Positions 1 through 10,941 of a stretch of 64,000 bases of DNA are shown in pieces. The notes under the pieces are model-generated. The model ran no database searches, was not told where the DNA came from, and saw only the letters and a program-made list of their open reading frames with translations. How positions within the stretch are numbered: position 1 is the first letter of the stretch; each line of letters starts with the position of its first letter. The stretch comes from Neolentinus lepideus HHB14362 ss-1 (lineage: Eukaryota; Basidiomycota; Agaricomycetes; Gloeophyllales; Gloeophyllaceae): assembly GCA_001632425.1 (NCBI GenBank), contig KV425589.1, positions 198,543 to 262,542 of the forward strand, written 5' to 3'. A program made the translations under genes and the position numbers.

Positions 1-10
1 TAACGTCTAG

Positions 11-688
11 ATCGGCGAAACGGCATGGGTTGGGATAAGACTACGTCAGCAAACGCACGTTCGAGATCTGCAGGCGAGACTCAGCGAAATCTTGTTTTAC
101 GTGAAGACCGCAAGACGTCCTCCATCTCTTGACGATGCACGAGTGGAACCCATATCCGAGGGAGGACGTAGTAGAGTAGTAGCATATGCTAAGGCAGGCA
201 ACTCGACTGCCTCTAGCTCGAAGAATTATCTTTCACCGGCTACCTCATCTGCACCTTCGCGCACACCTACGGCCCAGCCAACGCGGGTCCAGTCCCGCGA
301 AAGGACTGCTATCAAGAGGGAGGAAGAGCATGCAGTATCCCAAAGCCGCCGTGTCGTTGCATCCACTACCACGTTGAAAACGGCAAGTGACAAGCGCCGA
401 CATAGATCATATGATGATCTGGATTCGGTCGCCAAACAGCTCAGCGAACTAACCATCAAGCGAGGAGACGATCGTACCCGACGAGAGAAGAAGACAAGAG
501 ACAAGAATACTTCTCCCACTGGGCCGATCGGCCCCAGCAACAGAACCCAGTCCAAGGTCAAATTTGGGGGATCGATGAAGTCGCGAAAGCTCGGGTTTTT
601 GATGGAAATAACATATGAAAAGGAAACGAAGTCAGAGAAGAGGAGCGATACCCTGCAAGATAGTCTGGATGGTACTGTAATGAGTTGA
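11..688 (+). CDS. 3' part of an unrecognised gene cut by the left edge
   Basis: The frame is open from position 11, directly after a TAG at 8-10 that also looks like a splice acceptor (gtctag), to the stop at 686-688. It therefore reads as an internal or last exon whose upstream exons lie outside the window. The roughly 225 residues begin with a plausible folded stretch (IGETAWVGIRLRQQ) and continue as a basic, Ser/Thr/Lys/Arg-rich, probably disordered tail (KREEEHAVSQSRR, KRGDDRTRREKKTRDK). No family is recognised. Codon use looks coding. The last roughly 40 residues after the GGSMKSRKLG segment look less convincing, so the true exon may end earlier and splice onward. Confidence is moderate that this is coding and nil for function. 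Confidence 0.45.
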   Translation: MGETAWVGIRLRQQTHVRDLQARLSEILFYVKTARRPPSLDDARVEPISEGGRSRVVAYAKAGNSTASSSKNYLSPATSSAPSRTPTAQPTRVQSRERTAIKREEEHAVSQSRRVVASTTTLKTASDKRRHRSYDDLDSVAKQLSELTIKRGDDRTRREKKTRDKNTSPTGPIGPSNRTQSKVKFGGSMKSRKLGFLMEITYEKETKSEKRSDTLQDSLDGTVMS

Positions 689-1639
689 TAACGATTCCTG
701 TTATAACTCAAAAGAACCGCCGGCAAGCCTATATCATAGGAGAGCAACTGCTGAGACTTCTCGAGTGGAACAAAAATGCTACTGCACGAGATCTTTGAAT
801 GCGAGCTGCGGGAGTCAGAGAACATATCAAGAGTCGGGTTACACCCTCCGGTTCTGCAAACCAAATGAGTATGGAACGAGTAGACTCATTCTAGTGTCGA
901 AACATCCCAGATTCGAAACACCGGACAGACGGCAGGAGCAAGTCGAAGGGCAGAAAGCTGTGGAAGTCCGTTGCCAAAAAGACCACCAACTCCGAACAAG
1001 TAAGTAGTTTGTTGAAGCCGGTAGCTCTGAACAAGTGCGTAGAGTATGTATGGGGAGCCACCAACTCCGAACGAATGCGCGCGGTTTTTGGAAGTGTTCA
1101 CGTCGTCAGGGATTGTAAACAGACTGGGAGCGGAGGGTCAGGTCGATGGCACACGAGCCTTCTTCCATGGTATCACAGCATGCTGTGGGCAAGAGCATTT
1201 GCATCGAGATTTAAATACGAGGAGGGGGTAAAGGGACGGGTTTTCGACTCCGCCGCAGAGCGAGAAGGAAAAGGTCATGAGTTAGCTCGAAGGAGACCGT
1301 ACCATATCCGGCGAGATCTCGCATCAAATACAGCAGACACAGACATTTTGAAGTATTTGAATTGTAGCAATGCACGAAGTCACAAAGACAACTGAATCTG
1401 ATAGCCACAGCGACAGCCTGGGGTCAGGGGGCGGGGCGGTCAACCCTTCGAGATGACACAGCCTGGAAGTGGGTGCGTCGAGATGTAGAACCGTGCACAA
1501 CCTTGAACAAGACTAGAATTTTTGGCAGTGATCTGGAAGGGAGAGGAACGAGACGAGCAGGAGTGTGGGAACTTCTCAATGGCGCGTCTGTGGCGTAGAG
1601 AACTCTGGCGCAGGCGCGTTCGCTGTTAATTATGTTGAT
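689..1639. other. Intergenic stretch, no supported gene
   Basis: No convincing gene. A plus-strand frame open around 1000-1395 carries a short direct repeat (ccaccaactccgaac near 983 and 1061) but has no clear start. It may be UTR or a remnant of the preceding gene. The right end is the promoter of the SRAP gene. Confidence 0.4.
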
Positions 1640-3193
1640 ATGTGCGGGCGATTCGCACTAGCACTCCCTGTAAGACAGATATCTATTATGTGCACTATTT
1701 ATAAGCTGAAATATCACCTAGCATCATGAGATACAACAGCTACCAGGACACGGTGTCCAAGTGGGAGAGTGGATCGACCAGGACCAGTTCTACCCTCGGT
1801 ACAATATCGCACCTCGCTCCCGTGCTCCTGTTATACGCCGTGATTTTGGTGGGCCATTCGAAGAATGTTCGAGAGGCCCGAGATATGTACTGCAAACTAT
1901 GAAATGGGGTCTGGTCCCGCACTGGAGTAAGCACGAAGACAAGAGCCTCAGCACCACGAACGCCCGCGCAGAGAACTTGGTAGAGGGAGGGGGAATTTGG
2001 GGTCCTATCAAAGGGAAGAAACGATGTGCTGTTATCTGTCAAGGGTTTGTTAGTATCTCACGAGGTCTGCGGATGCGTTTCACGCTGATATCTTGAATAT
2101 CAGATACTACGAGTGGTTGAAGAAAGGCAAGGACAAACTTCCACATTTCACGAAGCACAAGGACGAGCGCGTCATGCTTCTTGCGGGACTTTGGGACTCG
2201 GTTGTCTTGGAAGGTGCTGGAAAGCCTCTCCGTACGAGATTGAACGGACTACTGATAGCGGCACGACGACGCTGCAGGAGAGACTCAACCACTCTACACA
2301 TTTACAGTTGTCACAACTGACGCAAACAAAGAGTTCACCTGGCTGCATGATCGACAGCCCGTCATCCTTTCCACTCAGGACGCCCTAGAGAAATGGCTTG
2401 ATACTTCTGGTCAGACATGGACGCCTGAGCTCGCCGAACTCGTGAAGCCATATCATGACTCCGAAGCACCTCTGGAATGGTAAATGATTCCTTCCTTGCA
2501 CGACCAGCGTTGCTAAGCACTGTTGTATCAGCTATCAGGTCCCAAAAGAAGTCGGAAAGACCGGCACGGAGTCCCCGTCCTTCATACAGCCCATTTCGCA
2601 GCGGAAGGACGGTATCGAGTCCATGTTCGCTAAAGCCAAACAGAAACAGATCCAATCCGCCAATAAACTGAAGCGCAAGCGAAGCTCATCACCGTTGCTA
2701 GCAGAGTTATTCCCGGACCTGTCGCAGGAATCGAATGTCAAGCAGGAATCGGGCGATGCGGTCAAGTTAGAATCGCAAGAGGCGACGTCCTCCAAAACGA
2801 AGCTCAATACTTGGGAGGATGACGAACTTGAGTATACTGACGATGAACCGAAGGCACATTCTCAGCCTATGAGGGATGTGGTACTTGTCGATTCAGATGC
2901 TGAAGACGCCAACACTCCAGACAAGCGCCCCACAAAGGTTGAAGCTAGCTTGAAGGTACGATTACATGGCAACTTCATACCGCCGCGTGCCTTTACATTT
3001 ACCTCAGTCTCCCAAGACTCCATCCAAAAGACCTAAAACAATCAACGTATGTATTATGCTTTGTATTGTTGAAGCTTCCTTCTCATCCGCGACCCGGACA
3101 ATCTATGTACAGGATTCACCTTCGAAGAAGAAAGCTCCAAATAAGAAACCGAAAGGGACAAAGGAAATAACTGCTTTCTTCAAGAAAGTCTAG
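1640..3193 (+). CDS. SRAP-domain abasic-site sensor (HMCES/YedK family)
   Basis: Seven exons (1640-1669, 1740-2044, 2104-2231, 2278-2479, 2532-2955, 3008-3046, 3113-3193) give 402 residues. The start MCGRFALALP places the catalytic Cys at position 2, as the family requires once Met is removed. Other SRAP hallmarks are YNIAPRSRAPV, MKWGLVPHW, TTNARAEN (active-site Glu), a YYEW core and TTDAN...WLHDRQPVIL (active-site His). Family members crosslink abasic sites in single-stranded DNA through Cys2 and shield them during replication. After about residue 235 comes a long acidic, Lys-rich disordered tail ending KEITAFFKKV, which resembles a PCNA-interacting PIP box with Thr/Lys in place of the usual Gln. 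The first exon codes for only ten residues. The neighbour Def1 is convergent and separated by about 350 bp. Confidence 0.93.
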
Positions 3194-3541
3194 CATCATA
3201 TTGACTTGCAGTACTTCTTGCTTAAGTTTCTTTTGGTCTCAGAAGTATCGGAGCACAGGTCACGGTATGTAGCGTTCATGAGTTCGTTTCTCTTCTGCAA
3301 AGAGGCATTTGCAAGTGCTTGCAACTACAATATACAAATGATCATGAGAGACGGAGATGAGATGTACGACAAAGATGAGATGAGAAAAACGCAGAGGCTG
3401 GTTGATGCACGAGATAAGAGGAGGGATGAGGAATAAGAGCAGATACGAAAACACGAGACAAAGCACAAGTCCTCGGAGACGCTGCCCACTACTAAGATGA
3501 TGTCGCGTCCCACATTACAAGATTATTACGCTGCAATGCTA
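3194..3541. other. Convergent 3' intergenic region
   Basis: This 348-bp gap separates the SRAP stop from the Def1 stop. It is A-rich near 3370-3470 and should hold both 3' UTRs. No gene is seen. Confidence 0.5.
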
Positions 3542-6500
3542 TCACTGCCAATAGGCTTGCTGTTGCCTTGGCTGGTATGAGTAGAAAGGACTCGCTTCTG
3601 AGCCGCCCTGAGGATATCCAAGATGGCCTTGCGGGAGTTGGCCCTGAGGTTGGTGGCCTTGGATCTGCTGGCTCTGGGGACCGCCGGCGCTTGAGCCGAA
3701 GCGAGCGCTACCATAGAACCCTGTCTGGGAGGGCTGCTGGAGGCCACCGCGGCCCTGAGGAGCCTGGCCTACTCCCTGGCCAGCCCCTACACCGGCATCC
3801 TTGACTGAAGGGGCGTATGGCTTGTACGCAGCTTCAGGGGACCCACCAGTCCTTTGACCGATGGGGGCACCGGAAGACGGAGTGTTTTGGCCTAAACCCA
3901 TAAGACCTTGCATGCCCTGGCCGCTGTGCGAGCCATACAGCTGCTTGCTGTAGTCATTCGACGGGAGACCTCCGCCAACACTCTGACCATGACTGTGCTG
4001 GTGCTGGTGTTGGGTGTGGTGTTGGTAACCTACATCATCATACGCGGATGCCGGGTGTTGCTGGCCATACAGGCTCTGACTGTATGACTGCGGTTGAGCG
4101 CTGACAGGAGTCTGCTTAGCAGCCGGAGAAGGAGCCGAGCCAGGACCGGGAGGACCAGGCGGGAACATAGTGGGATATTTGACGAAGGGTGGAGGTACAC
4201 CGTAACCGGAGTTGTAGGGTGCACCGTAGTATTGGTTTCCGTAGGGATAGTAGTAACCACCAGCCATGGTAGGGTAGCCACTCTGCTGCTGAGGGTTGTT
4301 TCCTCCGGGCGTAGGCTGAGCGGACCCTTGAGAAGAGGGGCCATGCTGCTGAGGAGCCTGTGCGTTGGACTGAGGCAGACCGGCAGGGGAAGGCTGCTGG
4401 GCCGACAGACCCTTGACGTCGTCGTGACCCAAGGCGTTGCGGCCAGCGAAGCCTGATCCTTGGTAGGAGTCGTAGAAACCCTACAAACGATGATCAGATA
4501 CGACTTTCAAAAGTATGTACGATACATACCCGAGGGCTTTCACCATAGTTGAAGTCGCCTCCGAACCCACCGAGATGACTCTGCCCGGGGTGATGAATTT
4601 GCTGACCAAGTTGCCCAAATCCGCCGTACGGGCTCTCCTGGCCGCCACCAACCGGCGGAGTCGACGCATGGAAGTACGGCGCCTCTTGCTGGCGGAAGTA
4701 CGAGGAGTGGCCACCAATGCTCTGCTGCTGCTGGTGCGGGAGGCTCGGCGTTGATTCGACATGTGTGGGGAGCCCATGCTGAGCGTACTGGCTATGCTGC
4801 GACTGACTCGGGGGCTGGTGATGGTTACCAAGCGACTGAGACTGAGGAGAGATACTCGTTTGCAAGGGGAATGGTTGGATAGGAGAAGAAGTAGCGGCGG
4901 AGATAGCGGATTGCGAAGGCTGCGAAGGGAGAGATGATTGTTGGGAGATGGAGCTGGGGAGAGTGTGCTGAGGTTGAGCTTGGGGCTGAGGAGGTTGCTG
5001 AGGCTGAGCCTGCTGGAGAATGGGCTGTTGGAACAGACTCGATGATGAGACAGAAGGTTGGGGTTGAGATGGAGAAGAGACAGCAACAGGCGTCACGTGA
5101 ATCTCTTGCGCCGGGGGCTGCGCTGGAGCAGGCTGAGAAGGTTGAACAGGTTCTGGAGCCGCCTCTGCCGACTTTGCAGGAGTCGGTTCTGATGCCGGAG
5201 TCTCCGGACTGTGATGCACAGAATTAGGATGGACGACTGATAAGGTATAGATGAACTTACGCGTCGTCGTCCCCACCCAGACTGAGGCTGCCAAACTGCA
5301 TGCCCACCTTCTCAACGCCGGATGCGAAAGAAGTCGGCATGACGACAGCCTGGTCCGTCGTCTTGAACCTGGCGGTGCGAATACGCGGCTGCACAGGCGT
5401 AGAGGGCTTCGACGGAACCGAAACAGGGGGTTCTTTGTGTAACTGCGCAGGCAACGCAGAAGGAATTGTAGGCTCCGGAACAGGCTCGGACTTAGGCGGG
5501 GCGGATGGCTCCTCTTCCTTCAGCTTCTCCTCCGCTTTTGGCGGAGCGTCCACAACAGTCCATGCTTCGGGTTCGGCTGGTGCTGTAGACTGCTTAGGTT
5601 CATCGTCCCATGTCGGTGGCTGGACGGTTGTGGGCTCTTCCCAGCCTTGCTGTTGGGGCGTCGATTCGGGCTCAGGAGATGCAGGGACTGCGGGTTCAGG
5701 TTGAGACACTGCGACAGCTTCAGAAGCGGGTGCAGGAGCAGGAGCAGGAGCAGGCGCGGAGGGAGGGGGAGTAGAAGTTGACACAGGTTGAGGAATTGGA
5801 GGTTCTTTCGCACTGGAAAAAGAATCAAAATAATCTCAAGACATAATAGAAGAAATAATACATACCGCGCTATTTGCGCCCAAGACATCTTAGAAGTTGC
5901 AGGAGTTTTCGGGACTACCTTTGCGGCCGCTAGAGGTGACTTCACTGAAGGAGCAGCAGAGCCATTGGTCGATTCCGCCAATGTAGAAGAGGGCGTCATG
6001 CTCCAGCCAGAGGTTGAAGGTACGGCAGACTGTGTCTCCGTCTCCGATGCCCATCCATTCGTAGCCGGCGCGGCGCTGGAAGCATCCTGGGACGAAGTAG
6101 TATCACCTTCGGTAGCTGCGGCTTCGACCCAACCATTGACACCGTTTGTAGTGGAAGTGCCTTCGGCCCAGTCGCTGGTCACAGGGGGTGCGGTAGTAGA
6201 AGGGTGCGAGCTATGTCCATTGGCCTGTCGATGGCCGCCCCGTCCACCAATACCACGAGCGCCGCCCCGGACTGCACCACCGCGTCCACCGCGTCCGCCC
6301 CTACCGCCACGAAACTCACCTCTCTCGCGAGGGGGGAGATCTTTCGAATGCACAGCAGGACTTGCAGGTGCCTTTTTGTCCTTCTTACGGGTGACTGAGC
6401 CCCACTGAACGGCGTGACCTGTGCGACCAAGATGGTTACAAGGTTTTTATGTGGTCGTACGAGAACGAGCATACCTTCTGAAATTCGTGTAGCTGCGAGC

Positions 6501-6716
6501 TCGACATCGCCGTTGACTTCTCCAAGCAGGGAAACTAGGTCTGCAAACGAAAAGGAACGTATGAAAATAGAACAAAACTTGAGCGTAAAACCGCGTACCA
6601 TCACTAGACCAAGTAGGGAAGAGTTCCTGGAGTTGCTGCGCTTTCGAACGGTATTTTTCGCTGGTGGGCTCTGCAGTAGCAGGAGCTCTGCGAAACTGGG
6701 ATGATTGGTAGGACAT
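3542..6716 (-). CDS. def1: Def1-like CUE-domain protein (RNA polymerase II degradation factor)
   Basis: Six exons on the minus strand (6599-6716, 6475-6540, 5866-6418, 5261-5812, 4530-5208, 3542-4480) sum to 2907 nt, giving 968 residues. The N-terminus MSYQSSQFRRAP leads into a CUE-like helical segment at roughly residues 20-62 (QLQELFPTWSSDDLVSLLGE, VELAATRISEG). An RG/RGG-rich stretch follows (RGGRGGRGG), then several hundred residues of Pro/Gln/Ser-rich low complexity, ending in QRQQQAYWQ-like sequence. This is the known layout of Def1, which recruits ubiquitin ligases to stalled Pol II and in yeast is processed at its Gln-rich part. The first two introns interrupt the CUE domain. The alternative is a generic CUE/RGG protein, but length, order and C-terminus favour Def1. 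Confidence 0.85.
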
Positions 6717-8149
6717 CTTATGGTCAACAGCCGACTCAATGAGCGTAAGAGGGAAGGAGATTATAATGGACGCGACAGGCGGGACTGCATCAAGGTCACC
6801 GCTTGCGTCGGAGCTCAAATTTTATTAACACCTTGCTTTGGCCTGGAGCTTATTCATTCACTGCAGCCTACTGACGTCTGTATATTTCTAACTATAAGTA
6901 AAAGAGTATAGCTCTGATCTTACTGCAAAGACTGCGCCTTCGAAGCTCTGCACAATAGCCGATAAAATGCGTAACTAGCGTTGCTGTAAATGGCAATTCC
7001 CGCAAAGGCCCGCTTTTGCTTGTGCCAATTTGGCTGAAGTGGCACGAGTGCGATCTAGCAGGAGAACGCTTTCAGTCGATGCTACAAAACTTTGATGCAG
7101 AACCAACTCTCACCGCCTACTCAGCTGGTCGCTTGCGTCCTCATCTCAATTTTTTTCGCTGTCCTAAGCTTAATGGACGGCGTTTTCCGAATAAAAGATG
7201 CGGATTAGCTAAGTTCAAGTTATCGAATACTGCAGCTTCACTCGCGAGTGGTCGATCATGACAGGACTCAGTAAGTGGAAATGCCTTAGCTCTAATGTCA
7301 GCTTAACTAAGAGCGAAGTCGTTGAGCCTTGGCCGGTGACCGTCTGAGGGATTGTCAGTTTAGCGTTCCGAACCCTCACCCAAAGAACGTGGTCTGCGGC
7401 GTGTCCTTGGCCCAAGGAAATTCGAAGCAATAGAGATTATTGACGTGTGAGTACTGCTTGAGCACGAGTTGAATAGGCTGAAGTGATGATATCTCGCGCT
7501 AGTCGACTCTCCGGATGACACAAATTCTTTTCGACTTTCACTCTAGACTTGCTTCATCTCGGCAAGCTGGATTCATTATCGACAATCATACCCATGTTCA
7601 GTACTAACACACAACGGCTTTCTCGATGTTTGCCGGTCCCGCACTCGTTCTTCCGATCTTTCGCAGGGAACGAGCGTGGATAGTGGACACTCAGTGCTCA
7701 GCGCTCAGCAGTCGCATACATGCTTAACAAAACAGCTACTAAAGCCTTTTCTTGTGTCTGCATCTTGACACGTTCCATTATGGAACTGGGTCAGTAAAAT
7801 GGAGGTTATCGGTCAGGATATACAGAGCCCCAGTGTAAACTTTACAACAATGCCGGCAGAGAGTAAGTTGTCTGGGCACATCAGAAGCCGCTTCTCGAAA
7901 GTCAAGACTGCATGCCAGCTGCATGTTTGACGAGTAAAAGCATCAGGGCGCTTAAGCACTGTGACAGACTACTCTGCAGCAGCGACCGGCTTTATTTGAA
8001 GCCCGTTCGGAGAAAAAACAAGAGTGCAGCAACAGAGGACACAACAGCGGCCATCAAAATGCGGTCAAGAAACTGATCCCGGTCGTGTCCACAACATACT
8101 GTATCTGGCCTCTTCCGTACCTCTCCTCGTACTGTTGGTAGTTAACGCC
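6717..8149. other. 1.4-kb divergent intergenic region
   Basis: This lies between the Def1 start (minus) and the phosphatase start (plus). I see no supported gene. A plus-strand frame at 7016-7261 lacks splice signals and has atypical composition. The region probably holds both promoters and a long 5' UTR for the phosphatase. The frame upstream of 8150 stays open but has no ATG. Confidence 0.4.
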
Positions 8150-10624
8150 ATGCACAGCTCTGTAGTAGCGGGTCCGTCGCGCTCAACTGGCATGTCCGCA
8201 GGCAAGAAGGCGAAACCGCCCAATCTGACAATAGGCAGACCGACAGCAACGAACACCGTGCTAGAATTCGAGTCTCCCATTGATCTCGGCGACGACGACG
8301 ACGACCGACTGAGCCTGTCATCTCCCTCTTCTTCTTCATCCGGTTCACCAGTTGCCTCGTCTCTGAATTTCACCGATTCAGATGCTACCTCTGACGATCT
8401 ATCGAAAGACCTTGCAGTGCTCGAGGAGTTACGCAGGAGCGTCCGCAAGAATTTGCGTTTACGGCCCATCAGGTCAGCTAGCCATCTCCGCCTTGCTCAG
8501 CCTTCACCCCACCATCCGTTTGAACCGCCATCGAGGACGTGGTCGGAGCTGAGCGACTCGAGCCCAGCGTCCAGCAGTGCAAGTGTCGCATCACCAGGCA
8601 GCGTGTACTACACACCTAGCTCTGAACCTCGCTATTCACCCCTGAGCAGTGCCCGGTTCGCTCATGATCCATCACCACGCTCGACCTCTCCGAACACAGC
8701 AGACGGGCTAGATCCTAGCCAGCTATTGTCCCGTCTCACTGCCTCCGCTCGTCCGCTGCTGATTGACACCCGTCCCGTCGCGTCCTATCTTTCCTCGCGA
8801 ATTCGACATAGCGTCAATATTGCCATTCCGTCTTTGATTCTGAAGCGTTGCCGCAAGCCGAACGGCGGCTTCCAATCTCTCGACGCCCTCCGCCAATTCA
8901 TCACCACCGAGGAGGGCAAGGACACCTGGGACGAGCTGATGTGCCCTGACGGCATGTGGGACGGGGATGTGATAGTGTATGACGAGGAGATGGATACCAA
9001 GGGCCGCGATAGCGTCAATTCTACCGCCTGGGCACTCCTGGGCGTCCTTACACCTCTTCTTCGCCAGGGAAGTGTCACCCATCTTCGCGGGGGCTTATCA
9101 GCTGCACGGCATAATCCGGACTTAAGGTACTTTATCATATCAGGAGATGGTGATGACTTCTTACGCGCAGGAGAGGAGGGGGGCGGGGCCGTAGTCGGAG
9201 GCGGGCTATTTCAGCTAGACACACAGAGTGCGCTCCGTTCCAAAGTACTTCCCGAGATTGAGGCGATATCGAACTCACCACCTGACTCACCCACCGCTTC
9301 CATGCCGTCCGTCATGAGCTCTAGCAGCCTTCTCAACGATGCGACGCCGTCTCCGCCACCGTCGCACTCGGTCTTCCGTCGCCCGCCGCCTCCTAGGAGG
9401 CCAAGTGTCCCCCAGCTGGGCAGACTCGACACCAAGTCTGCCGAGCGGCTAAAAGACAACCTGCCGAAGTTGCAGGTGCGCACCCTCCCCGTGAAAGCGA
9501 ACACGCTCGCTGCACCTCCCTCCGCCACCTTCCGTGCCCACTCTCCTTCACATCTCAATATCTACGCCTCAAATTACTCGCCGCCAGGATCCGCCCGCTG
9601 GCTACCTCCTTCTCCAGGTCTGAATGGTTCGAGCGAGTACTTACCACCACCGTCCCCGTTCTTCTCTCGATCCAATACCCCGCACTCTCCTAGCACGCCC
9701 ATGCCTCGGTCACCATCCACAGCGCGACCGGATACGGATCAACCACCAACAACTGAGGAGCCGTTCCCAGTCTTTACTGTATCTACTATCCTTCCCGGCT
9801 TCCTGTACCTCGGGCCTGAGCCGGCAGAACGGGAACACGTGAAGGAGCTGCAGAAACTCGGAGTAACACGAATACTGAACATTGCAGAGGAATGCGATGA
9901 CAATCAGGGACTTCATCTCCGAGAGAACTTTGAACGGTACATCCGAATACCTATGCGCGACACCGTCGAAGAGGATAACATTACTCGGGGCGTTCGAGAA
10001 GCTTGCCAGTACCTTGGTATGTTCTACACCTTATCATGTATGATTGCCGGGCGCTAACTTACCTGTCTAGACGATGCACGATTACATTCGGCACCGACCT
10101 ATGTCCACTGCAAAGCGGGCAAGTCACGCTCTGTGACTGCTGTCATGGCATATCTCATCCACGCTAACCACTGGACATTATCCCGCGCCTATGCCTTCGT
10201 CCTCGAGAGGCGGAAGGGCATCTCGCCCAACATCGGGTTCGTTTCCGAGCTCATGACTTTCGAGGAACAAGAGCTAGGCACCAAGTCCATGGGCGTAATC
10301 AAGTCCGCTGGAGGCAACGTCGACCATGCCGAGGACGGGGAATCTGCAGGCATGAGCGGCAACTATGGGGTAGCAGCCTCAGGCCGACGCCAGGGCCCGC
10401 AGCGGGAGAGTCTGCCCCCAGCGTTCATGGGCCCGAACGGCGACATCCCCCACCTCATGTCTGCTGATGGTGTCGCCCGTGTCGGGGACTCCGGACAGGA
10501 GGTGGAAATCAAGGATTCGTCGGGGAGGTACCGGCATGCACGAAGAGCGCCAGTTGATGAGAACACGCTGCAGCCTCTAAGGAGGGTAAGTAAGGCGGGT
10601 CTTGAGACTTCAGTCTATTCTTAG
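8150..10624 (+). CDS. Rhodanese-like/dual-specificity phosphatase (MAPK-phosphatase type)
   Basis: Two exons (8150-10016, 10071-10624) give 806 residues; the start is the first in-frame ATG (MHSSVVAGPSRS). A non-catalytic rhodanese fold lies at about residues 190-330 (LLIDTRPVASYLSSRIRHSV through VIVYDEEMD and VTHLRGG), where the usual catalytic Cys is absent. It contains the basic segment LILKRCRK, which resembles a MAPK-docking motif. The C-terminal dual-specificity phosphatase domain starts near STILPGFLYLGPEPAE. It has the general-acid region IPMRDTVEEDN and the signature HCKAGKSRS, split from the rest by the intron. Family members dephosphorylate MAP kinases, so a role like yeast Msg5 in wall-integrity or pheromone signalling is inferred. 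A long Ser/Pro-rich linker separates the domains. The ending RRVSKAGLETSVYS is taken as the true C-terminus. Confidence 0.9.
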
Positions 10625-10941
10625 GGTTTCTTGCTACTGTTGATGTGTGGAATTATGGACAGATTTCTATTTAATGTTATAATGTTACCATTATTACTCA
10701 TTATTACCAGACAAGCATTTTGTCGTGCCGCTCTTTTGCTCTGAACGTTCTCTCATGTGTTCGCGTTGCATTATTCGCTCGCTTTTCTTCTCGTCTTCAT
10801 CATCTGTTCCCTGCGATATCCACAGGACATACCCAATCGAGTACCATTTGTACACATACATAGGCATTGCAAAAGTATGATCATTTGATTCACCTACGAA
10901 GGCCGAATGATCCCGATTTTAGCTAATGGGCACCGTAGCAA
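10625..10941. other. Convergent 3' intergenic region
   Basis: 317 bp between two convergent stop codons. It is AT-rich with T-runs and has no coding potential. It presumably holds both polyadenylation regions. Confidence 0.5.

Noticed and set aside
3206..3436. Small plus-strand frame after the SRAP gene
   Set aside because: Lies in the 3' flank, has no start context, and is Lys/Asp low complexity.
5788..6408. 206-codon plus-strand frame
   Set aside because: Shadow of Def1 low-complexity and RGG sequence.
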